From: Bacteroidaceae bacterium
GTDB lineage: Bacteria; Bacteroidota; Bacteroidia; Bacteroidales; Bacteroidaceae
Length of the DNA: 52,152 nt
Reading direction: 5' to 3'
Assembly: GCA_017554605.1 (NCBI GenBank)
Contig: JAFZIA010000086.1
Span: 1-52,152 of the forward strand
In this document: positions 8,601 to 16,314 of the stretch, in pieces
Layout of the letters: every line of letters begins with the position of its first letter
How positions within the stretch are numbered: the first letter of the stretch is position 1
The notes under the pieces: generated by a model
Seen by the model: only the letters and a program-made list of their open reading frames with translations
Told to the model about the DNA's origin: nothing
Database searches by the model: none
Position numbers and translations under genes: made by a program

Positions 8601-10243
8601 CCTGTATAGCCGCTGTGGTAGTCGTTTGCTGCCACGCCGCCTGTTGTATCGGTGATGTCGGCACCGCCAAGGTTGAGACGGTGGCTGCCACCTGTGTATT
8701 TCACCTCAATCTGAACTTTTTGGTTCTTTTTGAGTGTGATGTTCTTCATCTCGTATGCAAGTACGTTGGGGAAGCTTGCGCCTGTAGCCTCGGTTACACG
8801 ACCGGGAACACTGCCGTCGGCAACTTGCTTCCAAGAACTTGCTGTGAGTGACTCTTTCTTTGTGTCGATGAGTTCCCAGGGGTCAGCCTCGCCCGATGCC
8901 TCGCCTACTGTGTTGTATGCTGTGGGAGTCTCAAGACCTGCGAAAATCTTGTTGCTCACCAATGTAGCACCGCGTGTGTTGCCCACTACCTTGGGTGTAG
9001 AGCCGGCAGCTTCGGTATCTACGTTGTAAATCATAGGAATTACGTTGTACATATCTACGTTGTCGATACCTGTGAGCTCCATCTCGGTGCGGATATAGTG
9101 GCTGCCGTCGCGCAACACTGCACGCCATACAATCTCTACCTTAGTACCTTTGTATGTGTACTCGTAGTTTGCGACAATCTGTACACCTGCAAAGTGCTCA
9201 GCGCCACCGACAGCGTGGGGGTTGGCCGAGAGAACCTCGGTGTCAACGCTCTTGAGTGTCATTGCCGATGCGGGTACATTGTCGCCCGAGCCGAATGCTA
9301 CAGTGAAAGGCTCTGTACCGGCAACAAGATTCATTGCCTTTGAACCTGCGAAGTAAAGTGCGCTGCCCACCTTTATCCAGCTTGCTGCAAGCACGTTGTT
9401 CTTTATTGTGTAAACGTTGTTGTCTGCGTCTATTGATGCTGCGCCTACGTTGTCCTGCTGCTTGGGATATACCCACGCATTCTCGTAGGGCTGGCTGTCG
9501 GGCTGTGCGGGGAGCATTGCCACATTCACGGTGATTGTGTTGTTCACGTCGTCAACCGATACTACGGCAAACATTCCGTCGGGAACGGTTACTGCAATGG
9601 TGCTCTTGTCGATAGAACCCTCTACAGTGATTGTTGAGCCGTCGGTGTATACAATGCCGCCGATTGTGAGTGTGACACCCTCGGGTACGTGGATTGTGTA
9701 AGTGCGCTCGGCAATCACGTGCTCTGCGAATGTGTAGCGGCTGCCGCCGTCCTTTGAACCGTTGTCGGTCCAGAGGCCGAGTGAAATGCCTGAACAGGCA
9801 CTGACGCCACCAAAATAGTTCAGATAGATAGCCTGTGCGCTGCCTGCTGTCGTGTAGGGCGAAATCTGATAGTTGTCATCGGCATAGTTGTCTACCTTGA
9901 AGTAGGTTCCGTCAACCTTGCTGTCGCTGAGTTTTACAAAGCCGGCACCAGTAGGGTAGCTCGACTTCTTGTCGTAGGTAAGCCACTTCTTGGCGTTGTG
10001 GCTGTAGATGTAATAAGCGCCGTTAACGCCGTCTACCGCATAGAATGCGAAGAGGCCATTCTCGGCATCACCCTCAACCGGAGTAGTAGTGGGGCTTACG
10101 TATGCACCATTACCGCTCACCATTGTGTAGACGTGCTCCGGCTTGCCTTTGTCGGGCGTTGTCGACGAAGCAGTCACCTTGTCGGCGTATGCCTGTGTCG
10201 AGAGACACAATGCTGCCAACAGTAAGGAGAAAATTTTCTTCAT
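5603..10243 (-). CDS. Giant secreted GH27/GH36-like glycosidase, single-module paralogue
   Basis: This 1546-residue protein begins with a signal peptide (~1-20, ending AYA). An extra N-terminal region (~21-240) is absent from its neighbour. It then has the shared beta-sandwich (~255-450), one copy of the DYH module (~460-595, DYHSGYTG), and a catalytic barrel with DDGWD (720-724), KFDGIS (D821, likely nucleophile) and WRQEGDYG (D888, likely acid/base). Two Ig-like repeats (~1108-1208 and 1213-1313) and a GEVED-like domain (~1340-1505, with YIDYAADGF and RMRVKQDW) follow, then the tail LTGRKIERITDKGIYIVNG. The barrel motifs match clan GH-D alpha-galactosidases. Exact substrate and linkage cannot be read from the sequence. 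The long conserved stretch YSERERAVPWR is shared with the downstream paralogue. Confidence 0.8.
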   Translation of the reverse strand: MKKIFSLLLAALCLSTQAYADKVTASSTTPDKGKPEHVYTMVSGNGAYVSPTTTPVEGDAENGLFAFYAVDGVNGAYYIYSHNAKKWLTYDKKSSYPTGAGFVKLSDSKVDGTYFKVDNYADDNYQISPYTTAGSAQAIYLNYFGGVSACSGISLGLWTDNGSKDGGSRYTFAEHVIAERTYTIHVPEGVTLTIGGIVYTDGSTITVEGSIDKSTIAVTVPDGMFAVVSVDDVNNTITVNVAMLPAQPDSQPYENAWVYPKQQDNVGAASIDADNNVYTIKNNVLAASWIKVGSALYFAGSKAMNLVAGTEPFTVAFGSGDNVPASAMTLKSVDTEVLSANPHAVGGAEHFAGVQIVANYEYTYKGTKVEIVWRAVLRDGSHYIRTEMELTGIDNVDMYNVIPMIYNVDTEAAGSTPKVVGNTRGATLVSNKIFAGLETPTAYNTVGEASGEADPWELIDTKKESLTASSWKQVADGSVPGRVTEATGASFPNVLAYEMKNITLKKNQKVQIEVKYTGGSHRLNLGGADITDTTGGVAANDYHSGYTGGQHSDNTFTFTAPYDDTFTLRIFVEDLSESIDATSNVTVNIYEAKEGVVVNTAIVGIQGRWSRNTTLAAGDTWKVSAVVGLIAQDGKQAETNIRDTQKRRSFLAYSERERAVPWRVFPHYNSWYELNIDRNNAAPGQEHTNFTANQVLNVMDQWKKNYFDKYGEGIVAFVIDDGWDNYGPWTFHKGFPNEMRDMAAAAREMGAGIGAWLGPVGGYGQSGNYRRAYWNGKGGMQLSNPAYYEAFLAAANNLVCQQDGVPGFNAETDNYLFFKFDGISAQFSATGPDAGDTGNENAEGIIRLEQYVREHMREDIFFNTTVGTWASPFWYQISDATWRQEGDYGEAGNNSIDREKWITYRDRLVFQNYVSNSPICPINTLMTHGFILTKFGAVSKTMDYNAVLRELRCAFVCGSGMVELYADYSLLNSINNGKLWEDLAECIAWQKKNADVLPDAHWVGGNPWTGSTHEVYGWASWNGAKATLAIRNGNNTEKSYTFTLRQALEIPANIKGAIILNKSFKVQDALAGLTEGVAIDIDQQLTVTLPASSVFAFDGINADPSQVPFEVVSVSPNKGVEALETLTITFNSAIVGEFDPYSMTAMKFKQGNSVVCGISNYTSNGATLTVTLSQKVNTPGEYTLVIPEGLITRESDGAAYKGEHNFKVITPDPLEVVSTEPASIVESLSEIILTFNSAVAGEFDPYSMTAMKLKKDNSVASGISNYVANDKVLTITLANTIVEEGVYTLVIPEGLITRASNGDSFSGEFTFEVGEVPVDYTPYNNGSKTRNDRTVRSFELTSGTYGASSYTLTSDEQSLDYTDATAVAVLKAAPGEEVTMSVDASGSWVHFYVYIDYAADGFTAGIEEGSDFAPTGDLVAYSFYNNNSSSDESGWNSAGTVVTGNNRNKPAIPAFTVPEDAGTYRMRVKQDWCNIDPMGDADGKFGDFKANGGQIIDVILEVAVSDGIVNVNASNETTIYDLTGRKIERITDKGIYIVNGKKVYIK
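6305..6922 (-). repeat. Two near-identical Ig-like domain repeats
   Basis: Two adjacent ~100-residue segments share GEFDPYSMTAMK, TFNSA and YTLVIPEGLITR. They resemble bacterial Ig-like (Big_5/CopC-like) domains. The DNA is also closely similar, for example the shared 17-mer gagtaggggtcgaactc near 6506 and 6820, suggesting a fairly recent duplication or conversion. Confidence 0.7.
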
Positions 10244-10326
10244 AAGTTAATAATTTTGGTTAGTATTGAAATTATAAATTTTTCAGTTCTATAATATACT
10301 ATAAAAGTATATTAACCATAATTATG

Positions 10327-10334
10327 CAAATTTA
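10327..10334 (-). promoter_or_regulatory. -7 box for the 5603-10243 glycosidase
   Basis: On the minus strand this reads TAAATTTG, a perfect TAnnTTTG box, 84 bases upstream of the start codon. No clear -33 element is seen at the usual distance; a run of seven C lies just upstream. Confidence 0.5.
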
Positions 10335-10445
10335 CTATAAAGAAAATTACCCCCCCATATTTTTTGTTAAAAATAGTAAAAAAGTGTTAAGCGGTGGGCG
10401 TGGTTTTGCTTTTTTGGTGAAATATTATTGCTTTTTGCTCCAGAG

Positions 10446-10859
10446 TTACCACTTTCTTAGTGTGTAGGTCCGCTCTTCGCTCTGCATTATTAGCGTCTTC
10501 TCGTTCAGCGTGACAATGGTGAATGCAGTGCTGTCGCTGTATAGATGAAACTCTTTCAGCATCTGTAATGTGGCGGGATATTCTTCCAGCGGAAAGCGGT
10601 GGAAATTGCTCATTGAAAGTCTGTTGCCGTTGTAGTCGAGTTCGCCCAAAAAGCGTACGGGCTGCTCTTCGTCGTAGTATTTTCCCACTTGTGACAGGTG
10701 GCGTTGGAACGAGTAGAATACCTGCTTAGGAAAGGCGGTGCTGTCGGGGTACTGCACGCTCACGAGCCTCCACATTCCGTCGAGGTCGCCGTTGATATAT
10801 ACTTTGTCGCAGGCTGCAAGTGCGAGTGTTAGAAGCAGCGGGAATATCGTTCTTTTCAT
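10446..10859 (-). CDS. Small lipoprotein, lipocalin-like
   Basis: The product is a 137-residue predicted lipoprotein with a type II signal peptide (lipobox LALAAC, lipidated Cys17). The remainder is a compact beta-rich domain starting DLDGMWRLVSVQ and ending in short strands (LIMQSEERTYTLRKW), resembling the lipocalin-like domains of many small Bacteroidales lipoproteins. That family match is by pattern only. The gene starts 6 bases after the Wzi-like gene ends, so the two almost certainly form an operon and may act together at the outer membrane. No ligand or enzymatic function can be read from the sequence. Confidence 0.75.
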   Translation of the reverse strand: MKRTIFPLLLTLALAACDKVYINGDLDGMWRLVSVQYPDSTAFPKQVFYSFQRHLSQVGKYYDEEQPVRFLGELDYNGNRLSMSNFHRFPLEEYPATLQMLKEFHLYSDSTAFTIVTLNEKTLIMQSEERTYTLRKW

Positions 10860-10865
10860 TTTTTT

Positions 10866-12476
10866 CTATTTTATTGTGATTGCACGCGTCAGGCTGAGCA
10901 TTGCACCAGTGTTCTCTCCAATTAGTGTACTCTTGTCGTAACCGATTGACAATGAGGCTGCCCAGAGGCTTCTTGCCGGTGCATAGACAAACTCGGCAAG
11001 CAGCGATGTGCTGTATGCTTTCTTTGTAAGTGGGTTGGCGTATGTACCCCAGTTCTCGCTGTATGTGTACTGCAGTCTGTAGGCTATGGGCAACCTTTCC
11101 CCGAGTGTGCCGTTCACTCCAATGTTGTGTGCCTTGAGGCGGTTGCTCTTGAAGTGCATTGCACCGCTCTTGTTGTAGACGGGCGATATTACGAGGGGGT
11201 TGCCCATTCCCATTCCCCAGTGGTGCCAGCCCGGATAGATGCCGTGGTTGTAGTAGTTGTCCACTCCGTCCATCTGTTCGTCGAAATTGACGCTGGGGTC
11301 GTGGTAGAGTGCGCCGCTTTGGTCGTAGGTGCTCAGATATTCGTATTGCACGGCTCTTATGAACGTGGCAAAATTGCTTTTGTTCTTTATTCTTATGCCC
11401 AGCATAATATCTTTCCACGGATAGTAGATGACGCGCTTCTCGCCGTAGCGGTTGCTCTGATACTCAAGGAAAAAGAGCTGCGAGAAATCCTCGAACAGAT
11501 GCTCGCCGTAGAGCGTCACCTCCACGGGTCTTGTGTGCAGGGTGAGCGCTGCGTGCCAGCTTCCTGTCTGGTTGCCCGATATGTTGGTCTGTTCGTCGAG
11601 CGGGGTGTCGTCGCCTCCGCTCAGCGGGATAAAGGCTTTCAGATAGTCCTTGGGCTTGCGGGGCATAGATACCACGTGGCCGCTGCCGTGGGTGTAGATG
11701 TCGCCGCCGAACTGTGAGTACAGCTCCAGTCCACCCTCGAATGTGAGCGGAAAGCGCTCCTCTTTACCTATCTTTACAAATCCCGCTTTGCTGTGGTACA
11801 GTATGTTCTTGCCGTAGCGTGCAATGGGGTTGCCTCGCGTGTGTTTCTCTTGAAAACTGTCGTCGACGAAACGTCCGTAGGCAATGTGTGCGCGTACGTG
11901 CAGCCATTTGTTGGTGCCGGGGAAAGGAATATACTCGGGAATCTCTATGCGCACCTGTGGAACGGGACGGCTGTTGCCGCTGTATGTGAGTCCGCCGCTG
12001 CCAAGCTCTGCTGTATGTAGGCTGTAGAGATTGGGGTAGAGGAGGTTGACTATGTTGTCGGCAAAATGGCAGCCGTCGAATATGCCGGTGTCGGCCTTGC
12101 CCTCGCCAAAGCGCTCCTTGCTGCCTATGCTCAGCGTGAGCCAGCGCCAGCTAAGCTCGGCAAATGCCTGTTGCACATACAGTACTCTTGCGTGGTTGTT
12201 GTTTATTGTAAAGTCGGCTGTCACGTTGTAGCCCCAGTTCTCCTTGTTGCCGAGCTTACCTTTGTATGTGCCTCCCACACGCAGATATTCGCTGCTTGTC
12301 TCTGTCGACACAGTTCCCTGCCGCAGTGCGGTGAGCCAGTATGGGGCATATTCTCCGTCGGCTGTAACGTCGCTTGTTTGTATAAACAAGCTCAGCGAAC
12401 TGTTCTCCTGTGCATTTGCCGCATTTGTAGAATATATTGCAAGTAATATAAATAAAAATCCTTTCAGTAGTTTCAT
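10866..12476 (-). CDS. Wzi-like capsule assembly outer-membrane protein
   Basis: This 536-residue protein has a signal peptide (~1-22, ending ANA) and a body of alternating amphipathic strands typical of an outer-membrane beta-barrel. The opening SLFIQTSDVTADGEYAPYW and the later Trp/Tyr-rich strands fit the Bacteroidetes 'capsule assembly Wzi family'. In Escherichia coli, Wzi anchors capsular polysaccharide at the surface; in Bacteroidales the role is inferred. No capsule biosynthesis genes are nearby. It leads a two-gene unit with the small lipoprotein, and a good promoter sits just upstream. Confidence 0.75.
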   Translation of the reverse strand: MKLLKGFLFILLAIYSTNAANAQENSSLSLFIQTSDVTADGEYAPYWLTALRQGTVSTETSSEYLRVGGTYKGKLGNKENWGYNVTADFTINNNHARVLYVQQAFAELSWRWLTLSIGSKERFGEGKADTGIFDGCHFADNIVNLLYPNLYSLHTAELGSGGLTYSGNSRPVPQVRIEIPEYIPFPGTNKWLHVRAHIAYGRFVDDSFQEKHTRGNPIARYGKNILYHSKAGFVKIGKEERFPLTFEGGLELYSQFGGDIYTHGSGHVVSMPRKPKDYLKAFIPLSGGDDTPLDEQTNISGNQTGSWHAALTLHTRPVEVTLYGEHLFEDFSQLFFLEYQSNRYGEKRVIYYPWKDIMLGIRIKNKSNFATFIRAVQYEYLSTYDQSGALYHDPSVNFDEQMDGVDNYYNHGIYPGWHHWGMGMGNPLVISPVYNKSGAMHFKSNRLKAHNIGVNGTLGERLPIAYRLQYTYSENWGTYANPLTKKAYSTSLLAEFVYAPARSLWAASLSIGYDKSTLIGENTGAMLSLTRAITIK

Positions 12477-12498
12477 TCCGTATGCCTTTTGTCGGGTG

Positions 12499-12530
12499 CT
12501 AAATTACTGCTTTTTTTATCTGCCTGCAAA
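12499..12530 (-). promoter_or_regulatory. Promoter of the Wzi-like gene
   Basis: On the minus strand a TTTG -33 element (12527-12530) is followed after 20 bases by TAATTTAG (12499-12506), one base off the TAnnTTTG consensus. The start codon is 23 bases further on. The same 20-base spacing recurs in several promoters of this window. Confidence 0.55.
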
Positions 12531-12584
12531 TATTATGCTCTTCTTTACGGTTAATTGCACTCTTGTGTCTCTCATAAAAAACGT

Positions 12585-12612
12585 GGGGCGGTGCTACGAA
12601 AAGCATTGCCCC
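12585..12612 (-). terminator. Terminator after the thioesterase gene
   Basis: An 11-bp hairpin (GGGGCGGTGCT paired with AGCATTGCCCC, two G-T wobbles, 6-base loop) is followed on the minus strand by CGTTTTTTATG. It lies 18 bases past the thioesterase stop codon and separates that gene from the Wzi-like operon. Confidence 0.75.
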
Positions 12613-12630
12613 TTCTGTATGTATTGATGG

Positions 12631-13107
12631 TTAATCCTCGAGTTCGCAGCCTGTGAAATAAAAATCCTTCTCGGCAACCTCCTTGCTGAAGCAATAGAAA
12701 GTGAGCTCACCTGTAGAACATATTGTCCCCTCGTGCGATATTGTAGCTTCTATGAATACAAAATTGCGCTTCACCTCCTTTACGCGTGCACGTACCTCTA
12801 TCTTGAAGTCCTTTCCCGTAGGTACGGGCTTTTTGTATTTTACATTGAGGTTGGTCGTCATTCCCGATGTCTGGAACTTGCGCGATATGAGCCAACCCGC
12901 GCTCTCGTCCATTATGGTTGCCTGTATTCCGCCGTGCAGGGTGTTCATCCAACCCTGGAAATTGTCGTCGGGTGTCCAGAATGATACAATGTCGTCGCCA
13001 TCTTCGTAAAACTCCATTTTAAGTCCGCAGGGGTTTGTGGGCGAGCAGGCAAAGCAGTTGTAACCTTTGTCGGTGAGGGGTATCCAGGGGTTTTTTATTT
13101 TCTTCAT
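12631..13107 (-). CDS. PaaI-type hotdog thioesterase
   Basis: This 158-residue single-domain protein is of the usual size for the PaaI/YigI acyl-CoA thioesterase group. The hotdog signature HGGIQATIMDESAGW (58-72) supplies the backbone and the acidic residues D67/E68 used in this fold, and is followed by TTNLNVKYKKPVPTG. Three N-terminal cysteines (C18, C21, C27 in NCFACSPTNPCG) resemble a small metal-binding or structural element seen in some relatives. The acyl substrate is unknown. The gene lies 73 bases after the DUF1963 gene on the same strand, with a strong terminator behind it, so it may be the last gene of the long minus-strand run. Confidence 0.8.
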   Translation of the reverse strand: MKKIKNPWIPLTDKGYNCFACSPTNPCGLKMEFYEDGDDIVSFWTPDDNFQGWMNTLHGGIQATIMDESAGWLISRKFQTSGMTTNLNVKYKKPVPTGKDFKIEVRARVKEVKRNFVFIEATISHEGTICSTGELTFYCFSKEVAEKDFYFTGCELED

Positions 13108-13180
13108 TTTACTATGGTTTTAGAAGCTGTTTAAATTATATAGCTGTCCGATAAAATTCATATTGCAGTCTGCAATAAAA

Positions 13181-13930
13181 TCAATAAAAGTCGGTGTACA
13201 CAAAGGCATTCTCGAAATTGCGCTTCTCAAGGTCGGCGGGAGTAATGAACACGTGCATTATGCCGCAGTCGTAGAAGTTTATTCCCTCCTCACTGTCAAT
13301 CTGAAGCAGTTGGAAAAATTTTTTGCGACGCGGGTCATACTGTGTAAAATCGCAATATCCTCCTATGCGGCTGCCAAATTCTACTGAGACTGTCGTTGCA
13401 TATTCCTCTGCTATTTGTGGCGAATATTCTTCGCTTATTTTGCTCAGTTCGCGGGCATAATCATTGTCGTCGGCTGCCGAGTAGGATAGGCTTTTCTCGA
13501 ATTTCATTGTATGGACGTGCTGTGTGGGCATATAGTAGTCGGCGTCCTCGAGCCAGCCGCGAAGCACTTCGTCGTACACGTCTATCGACTCTTCTTTCAG
13601 TTGCTCTTCGTCGAAGAATAGTATCCTCTCGTTCTCGTCGTTCCAGTCGAAAGGGTTCAAATATACCTGCAAAAGTCCGCTTGTGGGGAGTCCATCTATA
13701 TGTGGGACTTCGGCAAAGTTTATCTGTACGAACATTACCAGTGGTATGCCTGCTTCAGTCCGTGGATACTCGTCTGCCATACTCTCGGGAAAGAATGGGT
13801 CGCCCAGCACCTTGCTTTGTGTGAGCTCTGTCTCGTCGGTGTCTATCGTGTAGTCTGTTGCAGTGAGGGCTATCTTACAGCACTCCCTGCCTATACGCTT
13901 TTTGAGTTCCTCAAGTAGTTTCTCGTCCAT
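13181..13930 (-). CDS. DUF1963 (YwqG-like) protein
   Basis: This cytoplasmic protein has 249 residues and no signal peptide or membrane segment. The layout, with TEAGIPLVMFVQINFAEVP, a central acidic section, SRIGGYCDFTQYDPR and LLQIDSEEGINFYDCGIMHV followed by FITPADL, matches the YwqG-like DUF1963 family. Members have a known fold but no settled biochemical role. The gene begins 21 bases after the aldo/keto reductase, so it is probably cotranscribed. I cannot infer a substrate. Confidence 0.75.
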   Translation of the reverse strand: MDEKLLEELKKRIGRECCKIALTATDYTIDTDETELTQSKVLGDPFFPESMADEYPRTEAGIPLVMFVQINFAEVPHIDGLPTSGLLQVYLNPFDWNDENERILFFDEEQLKEESIDVYDEVLRGWLEDADYYMPTQHVHTMKFEKSLSYSAADDNDYARELSKISEEYSPQIAEEYATTVSVEFGSRIGGYCDFTQYDPRRKKFFQLLQIDSEEGINFYDCGIMHVFITPADLEKRNFENAFVYTDFY

Positions 13931-13951
13931 ATTCCTTGTTTTTTAGGCTGT

Positions 13952-14938
13952 TTATCCAAGTATCCTTATCTCCTCTGCGCTCAGTGGTTTCGACTTTATG
14001 CACTGCATATTGCGCATAAGCTGCTGGCTGGAGCTTGCTCCTACAAGTGTCGATGTAACTCCCTCTTGTGAGAGTATCCACGCGAGCGCGGTCTGTGCCA
14101 TATTCTCGTTGCGGCTGTCGGCAACGGCCTTCAGCTTGTGCAGGTAGCCTTGCAGCTCGGGGGTGAGGCGCTCGGGAGTGAGGCTCTTGCCGCGCGACAT
14201 ACGCGAGTCGCCGGGTATGCCGTCGAGGTAGCGCTCGGTCAAAAGTCCCTGGGCAAGGGGCGAGAATGAGATGAAACCAATACCGTTATCTTTGCAAAAG
14301 TCGAGTATCCCCTCTTGTTGTGGTTCGCGGTCGATGAGGTTCAGTCGTCCCTGGTATATGAGCAGTGGCACGTCGCGCTCCTGAAGGTACTTGTGGGCAA
14401 ATTTCAGTGCTTCCAGCGGCCAGCGCGATATTCCTGCGTAGAGCGCCTTTCCCGAGCGCACTATGTCGACGATTGCCTGCAACGTCTCCTCTAATGGGGT
14501 CTCGGGGTCGTAGCGATGGCTGTAAAAGAGGTCTACATACTCGAGCTTCATTCTCTTGAGGCTTTGGTCGAGACTTGCCATAAGGTACTTGCGCGAGCCC
14601 CAGTTTCCGTAAGGGCCTTGCCACATATCGTAGCCTGCCTTTGTGCAGATGAACATCTCGTCGCGGTAGGGACGAAAATCACTCTCCATCAGCTTGCCGA
14701 ATGTCTCCTCGCCCGTGCCGTAAGGAGGGCCGTAGTTGTTTGCAAGGTCAAAGTGCGTTATCCCGTTGTCGAATGCGCAACGCATAATGTCGCGGCTGCG
14801 CTCGAGCGGGGCTACAGCTCCAAAATTCTGCCAGAATCCCAAACTCACTTTTGGCAGCAGAATGCCGCTGCGTCCGCAACGGCGGTAGAGAATGTCACTC
14901 TCGTCGTACCGCTTTTCCGATGCTTTATACTGTTCCAT
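13952..14938 (-). CDS. Aldo/keto reductase, YghZ-like
   Basis: This 328-residue NAD(P)H-dependent oxidoreductase has an (alpha/beta)8 barrel. The AKR tetrad is visible: D64 and Y69 (HFDLANNYG), K100 (ICTKAGYD) and H141 (YSHRYDP). The GYDMWQGPYGNWGSRKYL segment is characteristic of the YghZ/AKR14 group (L-glyceraldehyde 3-phosphate reductase and methylglyoxal detoxification in E. coli). The true substrate here is inferred only. Six bases separate it from the upstream BrkB-type gene, and the DUF1963 gene follows 21 bases later. Confidence 0.85.
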   Translation of the reverse strand: MEQYKASEKRYDESDILYRRCGRSGILLPKVSLGFWQNFGAVAPLERSRDIMRCAFDNGITHFDLANNYGPPYGTGEETFGKLMESDFRPYRDEMFICTKAGYDMWQGPYGNWGSRKYLMASLDQSLKRMKLEYVDLFYSHRYDPETPLEETLQAIVDIVRSGKALYAGISRWPLEALKFAHKYLQERDVPLLIYQGRLNLIDREPQQEGILDFCKDNGIGFISFSPLAQGLLTERYLDGIPGDSRMSRGKSLTPERLTPELQGYLHKLKAVADSRNENMAQTALAWILSQEGVTSTLVGASSSQQLMRNMQCIKSKPLSAEEIRILG

Positions 14939-14944
14939 AATATT

Positions 14945-16249
14945 TTACTCCTGTTTTGTTTCCAAAATTTCCTTTACCTGTAAATCCAATAGGTTATCTG
15001 TCTCCTCGGTTTCACCGTTTGTCACTTTCCACAGTTTGTCGAGTGTGGTGTTGCCGTGGACATCTTTCAGCCTCTCAATGACATTGCTGTTCCTGCCTGC
15101 ATAGTCGAGGTCGTGCATAAGCTCGCGCACTGTGAGTCCGCTGTAACGCTTGCTTAGCCTCAATGTGTCGTTTCCTCCTGTAAAGAGCACCTTCTTGTTG
15201 CGCAGATACTTTATTATTGACTGTGTGAGGTGTGTGGGCAGTCCGTACTCCTTTTCGGCATTCATTGCAAGCTGCTCGGTGTCAAAATGTCCGGTGAACG
15301 GGTGAATGGACTCTATACGCTCGATAATGAGCATACAAAGGAAGTTCATATAGCGGTGGTTGATGCTCTTGTATTCGTTCTCGTGTTCCTGCTCGTCGGC
15401 TTTCTGCAAAAAGTAGTTCCACTTTGAACCGGCAAGGCATATTGTCCACGAGAAGTATATGAGAAGCACAAAAATCATAAGGCTTGCCATATCCCCGTAT
15501 ATGTTGCGGTAGTTGAACGACGATATGATTGCGTAGCTGAAATACTGCATCGCCGCAAATATTAGTCCGCATACGACAGCTGAAATTGCAGCATACTTTG
15601 TCTTTACGATAGTGTTGGGAATGAGCTTGTATGCAGCCAGCAGCAGCAGTATGTATGTTGCGACAGAAATGAAGAGCACATTTATTTCCTTAATGATAGT
15701 GTCGTTTATTATGGACGATACGCTCCACCACAATGCGAGTGCCATTATTACGGCAAACGGCAGTACGAGCACGAATGCGAATGTCTTCAGTCTTTTCTGT
15801 ACGTTGCGCGGTTTCTCGTTCCACAGCATATTGAATGTTGTGTCAATGGTGCTGAATATTGAGAATACCGAGTAGAGCAGCAGCACCAGGCCGATACCAA
15901 TTCCCAGCCACATTGTCACCTTTGTGTTGTTAAGATAGCTGTCGGCATAGAGCAGCAGTCCGTCCGATATTGCCTCTTGTCCCTGCAGGAAATTCCTCAC
16001 CGACTGTATGAATATCTCGCCGTATCCCAATCCCTTTGCAATGGCTGTCATAAGTGCCATCACAGGCACTATTGCAAACAGAGTGTGGTAGGTGAGTGCC
16101 GCCGATGCCAGTTGCAGGCTGCCGAAGCTGTCGGCAAGCTTTATGAGCGACCACGAAACGCGGTGTTTGCTCATCTGCCTGTAATACATTACAAAGCAGC
16201 GTTTTATGATGCGGCGGACAATATTTGCAGTTTTACTTATTATTTGCAT
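14945..16249 (-). CDS. YihY/BrkB-family membrane protein
   Basis: The product is a multi-pass inner-membrane protein of the YihY/virulence factor BrkB family, whose molecular function is unsettled. I place the start at the ATG at 16249 (MQIISKTANIV), giving 434 residues. A purine-rich stretch (AAGAAAG) precedes this ATG, while the longer reading back to 16369 adds 40 unconvincing residues and overlaps the TolC-like gene. The N-terminal half holds about six hydrophobic segments, including YHTLFAIVPVMALMTAIAKG, a family signature. The soluble C-terminal third resembles a winged-helix-like regulatory tail (LTQSIIKYLRNKKVLF). It is probably in the same transcript as the efflux operon upstream. 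Confidence 0.8.
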   Translation of the reverse strand: MQIISKTANIVRRIIKRCFVMYYRQMSKHRVSWSLIKLADSFGSLQLASAALTYHTLFAIVPVMALMTAIAKGLGYGEIFIQSVRNFLQGQEAISDGLLLYADSYLNNTKVTMWLGIGIGLVLLLYSVFSIFSTIDTTFNMLWNEKPRNVQKRLKTFAFVLVLPFAVIMALALWWSVSSIINDTIIKEINVLFISVATYILLLLAAYKLIPNTIVKTKYAAISAVVCGLIFAAMQYFSYAIISSFNYRNIYGDMASLMIFVLLIYFSWTICLAGSKWNYFLQKADEQEHENEYKSINHRYMNFLCMLIIERIESIHPFTGHFDTEQLAMNAEKEYGLPTHLTQSIIKYLRNKKVLFTGGNDTLRLSKRYSGLTVRELMHDLDYAGRNSNVIERLKDVHGNTTLDKLWKVTNGETEETDNLLDLQVKEILETKQE

Positions 16250-16283
16250 CTTTCTTGTTCTTTTTTCTGTTACCGACTGTCCG

Positions 16284-16314
16284 GTGCCCTGTGAGCGGGT
16301 GGGGCACAGGGTGC
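16284..16314 (-). other. Hairpin between the TolC-like and BrkB-type genes
   Basis: A 10-bp stem with two wobble pairs (core CCCTGTG and CACAGGG) directly follows the TolC-like stop codon. There is no T tract after it, so it is more likely a processing or stability element than a full terminator. Confidence 0.35.
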
